Assembly (NCBI GenBank): GCA_018262775.1
Contig: JADFDU010000044.1
Coordinates: 1 to 64,000, forward strand
Direction of reading: 5' to 3'
Origin: Rhodocyclaceae bacterium
GTDB lineage: Bacteria > Pseudomonadota > Gammaproteobacteria > Burkholderiales > Rhodocyclaceae
DNA length: 64,000 bases
Position numbers and translations under genes: made by a program. Shown here in pieces: positions 56,912 to 64,000 of the stretch; the stretch's first letter is position 1, and every line of letters begins with the position of its first letter. The notes below the pieces were generated by a model. It saw nothing but the letters and a program-made list of their open reading frames with translations. It searched no databases and had not been told where the DNA came from.

Positions 56912-58069
56912 CTACTGCTTCTTTGCTGCCACGCGAGTTTTTTTCCGGAGTTTCTTCACGGCGGGTTTTTTTCTACTCGGCGTTTTTTTTGCCAGGGTTT
57001 TGGGTGGTGCGGCCAGGGTTTCCTCCGTGTCGTCCGTTGCAGGTTTGGAAGCAGCAAGCCGGGTAATGCCCTCTGGGTTTGCCTGGTTCGGCTCAGCCGG
57101 CGACTCCTGCTGCACAAGCGCTTCGTTGGGCCAGGGCTCGGGTGTGACCACCATGGCGGGCAGTGTTAGCACTTCGTCCGGCCAGGGATTGGGCGCAACG
57201 GCAACTGCCTGTAACGCTTCGTCGGGCCAGGGATCGGGCTGTGTCATCGCAGCCACCCTGGCGCGGGACTCGGTGTAGGTCGAGAGCCAGCCGATCGTCG
57301 CTGCGCCCTGCGGCGCGTCAGGCTGCGCTTTCGCAAGCTCCTGCGGATCGTAGCCGGCCGCCAGCATCAGTTTTGCCGCGAACGCGTCTGCCTCTTCCTG
57401 CTGTGACGCCTCGACCAGCTGCTCGGTGCCCATCGAGGCGAGCAGCGAGATGCCTAACCTGGCGAGCGCGCCCATCGGAAAAACAATGTCGGCGAGGAGC
57501 GTCGTTGCCAGGTAGGCGCTGGTCAGCGGCGAGCCGGCGACCAGGGACACGGCCAGTCCCGCCGATGCGCTCTCGCGGTGATGCGCCGCCGCCAGCCGGC
57601 CGAATTCCCGTGCCAGTGCCAGCGCCAGCTCCGTGTCCGTGAGGGCAAGCCGGGCCAGTCCCGAGCTGACGGCGATTTTTCCCCCTGCACTCGAGCGGAC
57701 GGAGGGGGAGTCGTCAGGCACGACAAAGACTTCCACGTGCGGCACGCGTGTCACCAGTTCCGGGCTCAGTTCCGCCGCCTTGGCACCGAGGCGTGCGGCA
57801 ATCGGGGCGATGCGTTGCGCCAGCTTGTCGGCAGCGGCCTGGGCCGAGCAGGGGTTTTCCTCCCCGCTGCAGAATTCCCCGTCTGTGGCCAGCAGGGTCT
57901 TGACGTCGAAGCGCAGATCCGGAACAGTGGTTTCCAGTTCGCCGGGGAGGATGTTGAATTGCGTCCGGCCGCTGGTGGGCGAGGTGGTGCAGCCGGCGCA
58001 AAAGACCGAGCAGGCAAACAACAGGGCTGCGCGCGAAATGCGGCTGCGAACGGCAAGCGGCAGGCTCAT
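56912..58069 (-). CDS. M48-like lipoprotein without zinc motif, with lysine-rich tail
   Basis: The 385-residue protein has a lipoprotein signal (lipobox FCAGC27) and an M48 metallopeptidase-like domain. The helix that should carry HExxH reads R154-EFG-R158, so both zinc histidines are Arg, while the third ligand region EEADAFAAKLMLAAGYDP (near 225-242) is kept. It is most likely a non-catalytic homologue. After the domain come three PxPWPxE repeats (about 278-316) and a tail from 357 (KKTPSRKKPAVKKLRKK) like histone H1-type basic tails. It is convergent with ntrC. The start is chosen at the signal peptide. Confidence 0.82.
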   Translation of the reverse strand: MSLPLAVRSRISRAALLFACSVFCAGCTTSPTSGRTQFNILPGELETTVPDLRFDVKTLLATDGEFCSGEENPCSAQAAADKLAQRIAPIAARLGAKAAELSPELVTRVPHVEVFVVPDDSPSVRSSAGGKIAVSSGLARLALTDTELALALAREFGRLAAAHHRESASAGLAVSLVAGSPLTSAYLATTLLADIVFPMGALARLGISLLASMGTEQLVEASQQEEADAFAAKLMLAAGYDPQELAKAQPDAPQGAATIGWLSTYTESRARVAAMTQPDPWPDEALQAVAVAPNPWPDEVLTLPAMVVTPEPWPNEALVQQESPAEPNQANPEGITRLAASKPATDDTEETLAAPPKTLAKKTPSRKKPAVKKLRKKTRVAAKKQ

Positions 58070-58168
58070 GGGTCGAGTGTAAATGAGCGCGCAGCCCAAG
58101 TCACGGCGAAGAACGGGCAATTCCCGCATAATGCGGCGCAGAAGCCGTCCGAACTCCCAAGTCATTTC

Positions 58169-58969
58169 ATGCAGGCGCATCCTTCTGAACCATTGAGCAC
58201 GCTGGTCATCGCAGCGGCATTGCAAGTGCCAGAGCGTTTCGCCATCTCGCTGCTCGACAGCTGCGAGTCGAGCAGCACGCTGCTGCTCGAACGTGCCCAG
58301 CATGGTGCGGCTTGCGGCAGCGTCGTTGTTTGCGAGCGGCAGACCGCCGGCCGCGGCCGGCGTGGCCGCAGCTGGCTGTCGGCGCCGGGCGACAGCCTGA
58401 CCTTTTCCCTGCTGTGGCGCTTTCCCGCAGGCATGCCGCCACCCATGGGCCTCAGCCTGGCGGTGGGCGTGGCCGCGGCGCATGCGCTGGAGGACATGGG
58501 TGCCGCCGGCGTGAGCCTGAAATGGCCGAACGACATTCTCGCCGATGGCGCCAAGCTGGGGGGCATCCTCGTCGAAACCGTGTCGACAGGCGGTCGGCAC
58601 GTTGCGGTGATCGGTATCGGTCTCAATATTCGCCTGCCGCGGGACATCGCCGACGCCGTCGACACTGAGGCAGGCGCGCTCGCCTCGGTGATGCCCTATG
58701 CGCCTTCCCGTAATCTGCTACTGGCGAATCTGCTCAATGGTCTCGCGACCCTGCTGGATGAGTTCGCGCACACGGGTTTCGCCGGTTTTGCCGCGGCCTG
58801 GCAGGCGCGCAATGCCCATGCCGGGCTGGGCGTGCGCATTCTTGCCGAAGGCACCGCGCCGCTGGAAGGGCGCTGTGCCGGCGTGGATGACGATGGCGCG
58901 CTGCTGCTCGAAACCGCGGCCGGCATGCGCCGCATCGTCAGCGGCGAAGTGAGTTTGAGAAAATCATGA
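58169..58969 (+). CDS. birA: Biotin--[acetyl-CoA-carboxylase] ligase, catalytic form without HTH
   Basis: BirA activates biotin and attaches it to AccB. The 266-residue protein has the biotinyl-AMP loop ERQTAGRGRRGRSW near residues 51-64, the KWPNDIL motif near 111-117 and a C-terminal SH3-like domain. It lacks the N-terminal winged helix of E. coli BirA, so it should not repress transcription. The stop overlaps coaX (ATGA). birA-coaX is a conserved pair. Confidence 0.95.
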   Translation: MQAHPSEPLSTLVIAAALQVPERFAISLLDSCESSSTLLLERAQHGAACGSVVVCERQTAGRGRRGRSWLSAPGDSLTFSLLWRFPAGMPPPMGLSLAVGVAAAHALEDMGAAGVSLKWPNDILADGAKLGGILVETVSTGGRHVAVIGIGLNIRLPRDIADAVDTEAGALASVMPYAPSRNLLLANLLNGLATLLDEFAHTGFAGFAAAWQARNAHAGLGVRILAEGTAPLEGRCAGVDDDGALLLETAAGMRRIVSGEVSLRKS

Positions 58970-59691
58970 TTCTCGCCATCGACTGCGGTAACACGCGTCT
59001 CAAGTGGGGCGTGCATGACGGCGCCGATTGGTGTGCGCTGGGCCTGCTCGAGTACACCGACCTGCCGGGGCTGGCGGACCTGATCCGCGCCCAGCCGCGC
59101 ATCGACAGGGCCGTTGTCGCCAATGTCGCCGGCCCCCAGGTGGGCGACGCCGTCCTCTCGGCACTGACTTTGCTCGGCACGCCGCAGGTCTGGGCGAAAA
59201 GTCAGCTTGCGCAGTACGGCGTGCGCAACCTCTACAACAATCCGGAGCAGCTCGGCGTCGACCGATGGGCAGCGCTCATCGGCGCACGCGCCTTGCACGA
59301 AGGCGCGTGCCTGGTCGTGTGTGCCGGCACCGCGACAACCGTGGATGTCCTCGATGCCGAAGGCAACTTCCAGGGCGGCCTCATCCTGCCTGGCGTGGCG
59401 CTCATGTGCCGTGCGCTGGCCGGCAATACGGCGCAGTTGCCGCTGGCCGACGGCAAGTTCGCCGGCCTGCCACGCAACACGGCGGATGCCATCGTCAGCG
59501 GCTGCCTGCAGGCCCAGGCCGGTGCCATAGAGCGCATGTTCGCGCAGGTGGCAGCCTATCCGCAGGCGACCTGTCTCGTCAGCGGCGGCGCAGCGTCGCA
59601 GCTTGTGGACTTGCTGCGCATCCCGAAGCGGCACGTCGACAACCTGGTGCTGGAAGGGCTGGTGCGGATCGGCCGCGATGAGAATCGCTAA
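58966..59691 (+). CDS. coaX: Type III pantothenate kinase
   Basis: CoaX phosphorylates pantothenate, the first step of CoA synthesis. The 241-residue protein shows the ASKHA phosphate motif AIDCGNTRLKWG at residues 4-15, the substrate region GVDRWAALIGAR near 95-106 and CAGTATTVDVL near 120-130. Length and motifs are normal. It is translationally coupled to birA. The gap after it holds a short CA-dinucleotide stretch. Confidence 0.96.
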   Translation: MILAIDCGNTRLKWGVHDGADWCALGLLEYTDLPGLADLIRAQPRIDRAVVANVAGPQVGDAVLSALTLLGTPQVWAKSQLAQYGVRNLYNNPEQLGVDRWAALIGARALHEGACLVVCAGTATTVDVLDAEGNFQGGLILPGVALMCRALAGNTAQLPLADGKFAGLPRNTADAIVSGCLQAQAGAIERMFAQVAAYPQATCLVSGGAASQLVDLLRIPKRHVDNLVLEGLVRIGRDENR

Positions 59692-59754
59692 CCCCGTTGC
59701 GATGAAGCCGGCGTTAACGCGGCACACACACACGCACACACAACCGGAGTCGCC

Positions 59755-61182
59755 ATGAATAATCGTACGACGTTGACAGCAACCCTCATGCTGGCGAGCT
59801 TCGCCAGCATGACCTTGTCCACCGTCGCCGCCGAGAAGGTCAGCCGCGCCGACGACCGCGAGGAGGTCGCCGTCACCATCTACAACGATTCGCTGGCCCT
59901 CATCAAGGAAGTGCGCCGCATCACCTTCGACCGTGGCGCGAACAGCATCGCCCTGCGCGATGTCAGCGCCAAGATGCGGCCGGAGACCGCCAGCCTGCGC
60001 GCCCTGTCCGGCGGTGGCCTGCGTCTGATCGAGCAGAACTTCGACTTCGACCTGCTGACGCCGCAGAAGCTGCTGGAGAAGTATGTCGGCCGCAGTGTCA
60101 CGGTGATCAGGACGAATCCGGCAACAGGCGCCGAGACGCGCGAACAGGCCGAGGTGCTGGCGACCAACGGCGGCGTGGTGCTGAAGTACGCCGACCGCAT
60201 CGAAAGTGGCGTGCCCGGGCGCATCGCCTACGGCGCGATCCCGCCCAACCTGCGCGAGCGGCCGACGCTGGTGGTGCAGTTGGAGAGCGCCGTCGCGGGA
60301 CGGCAGGCGGCGGAGCTGTCCTACCTCAGCGGCGGCCTCTCCTGGCGCGCCGACTACGTCGCGGAACTCTCCGGCGACGAGTCGAAGCTCGACCTCGCCG
60401 GTTGGGTGACGCTGACCAACCAGAGCGGCTCGAGCTACGAGAATGCCCGCCTGCAACTGGTTGCCGGCGACGTGAATCGCGTGCGCGAAGAAATGCGGCC
60501 GCAAGCCTTCGCGGCCAAGGGCATGGCGGCGCCGCCGGCCACCGATATGGCGCGCGAGCAGCTCTTCGAGTACCACCTCTATTCGCTGAACCGGCCGACG
60601 ACGCTCCAGGACAACCAGACCAAACAGGTGGCGCTGCTCTCCGCCGCCAGCGTGCCCGTGCGCAAGGAATACCGCCTCGCCGGACAGGACTGGTACTACC
60701 GCGGCGCCTACCCCGATCTGGGCCGCAAGCATAAGGTTGCCGTCTTCGTCGAGTTCGACAACAAGGGTGGCGATCTCGGCCAACCGCTGCCCAAGGGCAT
60801 CGTGCGGGTCTACAAAAAGGATTCGCACGGCAATGCCCTCTTCATCGGCGAAGACGGCATCGACCATACCACGAAGCACGAGGTCGTGCGCCTCAAGCTG
60901 GGCGATGCTTTCGACGTCAAGGCGGCGCGCAAGCAGACATCTTTCCGCAAGATCGCTGGCTCACCCAACGCCGTCTATGAGAGCGCCTACAGCATCGAAC
61001 TTGCCAACGCCAAGGACGTTGCAGTGACCGTCAAGGTGGTCGAGCCGGTGCCGGGGGATTGGGAAATGATTTCCGAGAGCCAGAAACATGCGAAGGGCGA
61101 TGCGCATTCCGCCGTCTGGCGGGTGACGGTGCCCGCCGAGGGCAAGGCAACGCTCGATTACAGCGTGAGGATGCGCTGGTAA
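59755..61182 (+). CDS. DUF4139 secreted protein
   Basis: The 475-residue protein has a signal peptide (TLMLASFASMTLSTVAA) and then a beta-rich domain: VAVTIYNDSLALIKEVRRITF at the start, LSYLSGGLSWRADYVAELSGDESKLDLAGWVTLTNQSG in the middle and a C-terminal beta domain. This is the DUF4139 pattern. The protein is likely periplasmic or outer-membrane associated. No catalytic residues are known for the family. CCGGAG lies six bases before the ATG, behind a CA repeat. Confidence 0.85.
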   Translation: MNNRTTLTATLMLASFASMTLSTVAAEKVSRADDREEVAVTIYNDSLALIKEVRRITFDRGANSIALRDVSAKMRPETASLRALSGGGLRLIEQNFDFDLLTPQKLLEKYVGRSVTVIRTNPATGAETREQAEVLATNGGVVLKYADRIESGVPGRIAYGAIPPNLRERPTLVVQLESAVAGRQAAELSYLSGGLSWRADYVAELSGDESKLDLAGWVTLTNQSGSSYENARLQLVAGDVNRVREEMRPQAFAAKGMAAPPATDMAREQLFEYHLYSLNRPTTLQDNQTKQVALLSAASVPVRKEYRLAGQDWYYRGAYPDLGRKHKVAVFVEFDNKGGDLGQPLPKGIVRVYKKDSHGNALFIGEDGIDHTTKHEVVRLKLGDAFDVKAARKQTSFRKIAGSPNAVYESAYSIELANAKDVAVTVKVVEPVPGDWEMISESQKHAKGDAHSAVWRVTVPAEGKATLDYSVRMRW

Positions 61183-61241
61183 TTGCTTATAAGGGCGGCT
61201 TGGGTAAGCAACTAATGGGCAAGGGGAGCGCGAAAAACGGC

Positions 61242-61270
61242 TTGTGTATGCAGTATACCCGGGCTATTAT
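61242..61270 (+). promoter_or_regulatory. Possible sigma-70 promoter of the TrpB2 gene
   Basis: TTGTGT (61242-61247) and TATTAT (61265-61270) are separated by 17 bases. The -10 matches five of six consensus bases and the -35 three of six. It lies about 108 bp before the ATG. Confidence 0.5.
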
Positions 61271-61377
61271 TTTCCCCCCACATGGGCTAAGGTAATTCAG
61301 TAGTCGGTTCAATCCAGGCTGCGGGGGAGGAAAGCAGACAAGCCTGGCACACAATCCATAGATCGAGGAGGAAAGAG

Positions 61378-62733
61378 ATGTCTGACATCAAGATTATGCT
61401 CAACGAAGCCGATATTCCGACCCACTGGTACAACGTTGTCGCGGACATGCCGAAGCCGCCGCTGCCGCCGCTGGCGCCGGACGGCAATCCGGTCACGCCC
61501 GAGCAGATGCTGGCCATTTTCCCCGGGCCGCTGCTCGAGCAGGAAATGTCCGGCGAGCGCTGGATTCCGATTCCCGAAGAAGTGCGCCAGATCTACAAAC
61601 AGTGGCGGCCGACGCCGATGTTCCGTGCCCGCCGCCTCGAGCAGATGCTTGGCACGCCGGCGAAGATCTACTACAAGTACGAAGGCGTCAGCCCGGCCGG
61701 CTCGCACAAGGTCAACACCTCCGTGCCGCAGGCCTACTTCAACAAGATGGTTGGCATCACGCGCCTGACCACTGAAACCGGCGCCGGCCAGTGGGGTTCC
61801 TCGATCGCCTTCGCCGGCCAGATGTTCGGTATCGAAGTGCGTGTGTACATGGTGAAGGTGAGCTACAACCAGAAGCCCTTCCGCCGCTCGATGATGCAGA
61901 CATGGGGCGCTGAAGTCTTCGCTTCGCCCACCGACATGACCAACGCCGGCCGCACCGCGCTGGCGGCGGACCCGAACAACCCCGGCTCGCTAGGCTTGGC
62001 CATCTCCGAAGCGGTCGAGGAGGCAGCCTCGCGCAAGGACACCAATTATTCCCTGGGCTCGGTGCTGAACCACGTTTGCCTGCACCAGACGGTGATCGGC
62101 CTGGAAGCCAAGAAGCAGTTCGAGAAGGTTGGCGATTATCCCGACATGGTGTTCGCCTGCTGCGGTGGCGGCTCCAACTTTGCCGGCACCGCCTTCCCCT
62201 TCCTTGCCGACAAGGCGGCGGGCAAGAAGGTGCGCCTGGTGGCGGCCGAGCCGAGTTCCTGCCCGAGTCTGACCAAGGGTGTCTATGCCTACGATTTCGG
62301 CGATGTCTCCGGCTATACGCCGATGATGAAGATGTACACCCTCGGTCATGACTTCATGCCGCCCTCGATCCATGCCGGCGGCCTGCGCTATCACGGCGAT
62401 TCGCCGCTGGTGTGCCAGCTTTACAACGAGGGCCTGATCGAGGCGGTGGCCGTGCCGCAGATCGCCACCTTCGAAGCCGGCGTGCAGTTCGCCCGCGCCG
62501 AAGGCATCATCCCGGCGCCCGAGTCGAATCACGCCATCCGTGCCTGCATCGACGAGGCGCTGCGCTGCAAGCAGACCGGCGAGGCGAAAACGTTGTTCTT
62601 CAACCTCTCGGGCCACGGCCATTTCGACATGGCCTCCTACGACAAGTACTTCGCCGGCGAACTGGTCGATTACGACTATCCGGAAGAAGCGGTCAAGGAA
62701 GCCCTCAAGCGTCTGCCCAAGATCGCCGCCTAA
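61378..62733 (+). CDS. TrpB2-type tryptophan synthase beta subunit-like PLP enzyme
   Basis: The 451-residue protein belongs to the long TrpB2 group, which has an N-terminal extension relative to TrpB1. The PLP lysine is Lys111 in AGSHKVNT, the phosphate-binding glycine loop is [15 protein letters not shown], and [14 protein letters not shown] holds the catalytic Glu. It should condense indole (or another acceptor) with serine. No trpA is next to it, so indole would come from elsewhere. A strong GAGGAGGAAAG sits before the ATG. Confidence 0.92.
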   Translation: MSDIKIMLNEADIPTHWYNVVADMPKPPLPPLAPDGNPVTPEQMLAIFPGPLLEQEMSGERWIPIPEEVRQIYKQWRPTPMFRARRLEQMLGTPAKIYYKYEGVSPAGSHKVNTSVPQAYFNKMVGITRLTTETGAGQWGSSIAFAGQMFGIEVRVYMVKVSYNQKPFRRSMMQTWGAEVFASPTDMTNAGRTALAADPNNPGSLGLAISEAVEEAASRKDTNYSLGSVLNHVCLHQTVIGLEAKKQFEKVGDYPDMVFACCGGGSNFAGTAFPFLADKAAGKKVRLVAAEPSSCPSLTKGVYAYDFGDVSGYTPMMKMYTLGHDFMPPSIHAGGLRYHGDSPLVCQLYNEGLIEAVAVPQIATFEAGVQFARAEGIIPAPESNHAIRACIDEALRCKQTGEAKTLFFNLSGHGHFDMASYDKYFAGELVDYDYPEEAVKEALKRLPKIAA

Positions 62734-62751
62734 GCGGTCTGAAGCAGCAGC

Positions 62752-63411
62752 ATGCAGGTCCTGCGCACCTTTTTTTTCCTGCTGGTGCTCGGGAACCTGC
62801 TGCTGTTCGTCTGGGACCAGGGGTATTTCGGCAAGGCGGGCAGCGGGGGGGAGAGCGAACGGCTGAGTGCGCAGATCGACCCCGACAGGGTGCGTATCGC
62901 TGGCAAGGGCGCGCCACCTGCCGCGGCGCTGGAGCCGTCCCGCGAGGTTTGCCGCGCGCTGACAGGACTTGAACGCGAGGCGGCCGACAAGCTTGCCGCA
63001 CTGCTTTCCGGCCGTGAAGCGCAACTCCGGATCGAGCAGCGTCCGCATTTGGGGCCGCAGTCCTGGTGGTTGCATATCCCGCCTTCCGCCAATGGCGCGC
63101 AGGCCGAGAAGAAGGCTGCCGAACTCACCCGGCTGGGCGTCAAGGATTTCTTCATCGTGCGCGAGAGCGGCCCCAATCAGTACGCCATCTCGCTCGGCCT
63201 GTACAAAAGCGAAGAAAGTGCGAAAGCCTATCTCGACGTCCTGCAAAAGAAGAAAGTGAAATCGGCGCGCATCCAGGTCCGCGAAGCCGCCGGCGACAAG
63301 ATCGTCGTCGAAGTGCGCGGCAACGCGGAGCAACTGGCGAAGGCGATGGCCGACCTGCCACCGGAATTCGCTTCCGTGCCGAAAGCCGAGTGCGCGGCCG
63401 CCAAGCCATGA
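62752..63411 (+). CDS. SPOR-domain membrane protein
   Basis: The 219-residue protein has one N-terminal membrane helix (about 3-22, TFFFLLVLGNLLLFVW) and a periplasmic region. The segment QSWWLHIPPSANGAQAEKKAAELTRLGVKDFFIV and the following YAISLGLYKSEESAKAYLDVL fit a SPOR peptidoglycan-binding domain (about 103-175). Such proteins often localise to septal peptidoglycan. It lies 18 bp after the TrpB2 gene, and its stop overlaps coaE (ATGA). Confidence 0.85.
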   Translation: MQVLRTFFFLLVLGNLLLFVWDQGYFGKAGSGGESERLSAQIDPDRVRIAGKGAPPAAALEPSREVCRALTGLEREAADKLAALLSGREAQLRIEQRPHLGPQSWWLHIPPSANGAQAEKKAAELTRLGVKDFFIVRESGPNQYAISLGLYKSEESAKAYLDVLQKKKVKSARIQVREAAGDKIVVEVRGNAEQLAKAMADLPPEFASVPKAECAAAKP

Positions 63412-64000
63412 GCTTCATTGTCGGCCTGACCGGCGGCATCGGCAGCGGCAAGAGCGCGGCGGCCGATCTTTTCGGTGAACTCGGCGCAACCGTCGTGGAC
63501 ACCGATGCCATCGCCCATGAACTGACGGCACCGGGCGGGGCGGCCATTGGTGCCATACGCGCGGCCTTCGGTGCGGACGTCATCGCAGCGAATAGTGCGC
63601 TCGATCGTGCCGCCATGCGCCGCAGGGTCTTCGCCGATGCGCAGGTGAAAGCCCGCCTGGAAGGTATACTGCATCCCATGATCGGCGATGAAGCCGACCG
63701 ACGCTGCGCCGCATCGCGCGCGCCGTATGTCGTCCTCGTGGTGCCCCTGCTGGTCGAATCCGGCGGCTACCGCAGCCGTGTGCAGCGCGTAGTGGTGGTC
63801 GACTGCCCTGAAGAGGTGCAGGTGGCGCGCGTCATGTCGCGTAGCGGTCTCTCCGCGGAAGAAGCCCGCGCCATCATGGCGGCGCAGGTCGACCGGGCAC
63901 AGCGTCTGGCCGTGGCGGACGATGTCATCGACAACTGCGGCGCGCTGGCGGCGCTGCGTCCGCAGGTCGAGGCGCTGCACCGGAAATATCTGGAAATGAC
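63408..64000 (+). CDS. coaE: Dephospho-CoA kinase (3' end beyond window)
   Basis: CoaE phosphorylates dephospho-CoA, the last step of CoA synthesis. The reading frame is open to the window edge, giving 197 residues of a protein usually near 205, so only the last few are missing. The P-loop is GLTGGIGSGKS at residues 6-16, followed by DTDAIAHEL near 32-40 and VVPLLVESG near 107-115. The ATG overlaps the SPOR gene stop. Together with coaD and coaX it makes three CoA-pathway genes in the window. Confidence 0.95.
   Translation, partial: MSFIVGLTGGIGSGKSAAADLFGELGATVVDTDAIAHELTAPGGAAIGAIRAAFGADVIAANSALDRAAMRRRVFADAQVKARLEGILHPMIGDEADRRCAASRAPYVVLVVPLLVESGGYRSRVQRVVVVDCPEEVQVARVMSRSGLSAEEARAIMAAQVDRAQRLAVADDVIDNCGALAALRPQVEALHRKYLEM

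Noticed and set aside
58696-60879. 727-codon minus-strand open frame opposite birA, coaX and the DUF4139 gene.
   Set aside because: It is antisense to three genes with clear motifs; the low-complexity composition reflects the opposite strand.

Overview
This 64 kb window looks like chromosomal DNA of a high-GC betaproteobacterium, most likely of the Rhodocyclales/Nitrosomonadales type. That placement is an inference from gene order (lolB-ispE-tRNA-Gln-prs-rplY-pth-ychF, the aa3 oxidase cluster with its small betaproteobacterial assembly genes, glnA followed by glnL-glnG, and birA-coaX-SPOR). No rRNA or other species-level marker is present. Nearly all of the window is dense housekeeping sequence, with few accessory genes.

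Bases 1-9.4 kb are the most accessory part. An O-antigen type block (WbpV-like epimerase, WbpL-like glycosyl-1-phosphate transferase, WbpM-like 4,6-dehydratase, then galE) is interrupted by a Fic gene behind a 47-bp perfect palindrome and by a vapBC toxin-antitoxin pair. A second, divergent Fic gene follows, translationally coupled to apaH and a HIT hydrolase. Copies of a short palindromic REP-like repeat (GTCGGGCT..AGCCCGAC) lie between genes up to about 14.6 kb.

Bases 9.4-16.9 kb are a minus-strand run: glycine-zipper lipoprotein, adenosine-kinase-like PfkB kinase, tpx, zinc-ribbon DUF3426 protein, prmA, accC, accB, aroQ, a TlpA thioredoxin and a conserved hypothetical. mpl follows on the plus strand. 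Bases 18.3-26.3 kb carry a caa3/aa3-type cytochrome c oxidase locus (coxB, coxA, small assembly protein, ctaG, DUF2970, coxC, DUF2909, SURF1, two SCO-like proteins, ctaB). A perfect FNR/ANR-type box lies upstream, and no heme A synthase gene is in the cluster.

Bases 26.3-33.9 kb hold rpoH, with a perfect CIRCE element over its likely promoter, then ftsX-ftsE-ftsY, an M16 peptidase pair, rsmD, coaD and a YfhL-type ferredoxin. Bases 34-43.7 kb hold a dynamin-like GTPase, mutM, a TPR lipoprotein, lolB, ispE, tRNA-Gln(UUG), prs, rplY, pth and ychF. Bases 43.7-52.1 kb hold a PAS-GGDEF protein, gluQ, a CoA-binding protein, a phospholipase D-type synthase, an EEP nuclease, nadA, a rhodanese and a CDF transporter.

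Bases 52.1-56.9 kb are a nitrogen-control block: two NtrC sites and a sigma-54 promoter in front of glnA, a DUF4124 protein, then glnL-glnG. The window ends with an M48-like lipoprotein that has lost its zinc histidines, birA, coaX, a DUF4139 protein, an orphan TrpB2-type synthase, a SPOR protein and a coaE gene cut by the window edge.
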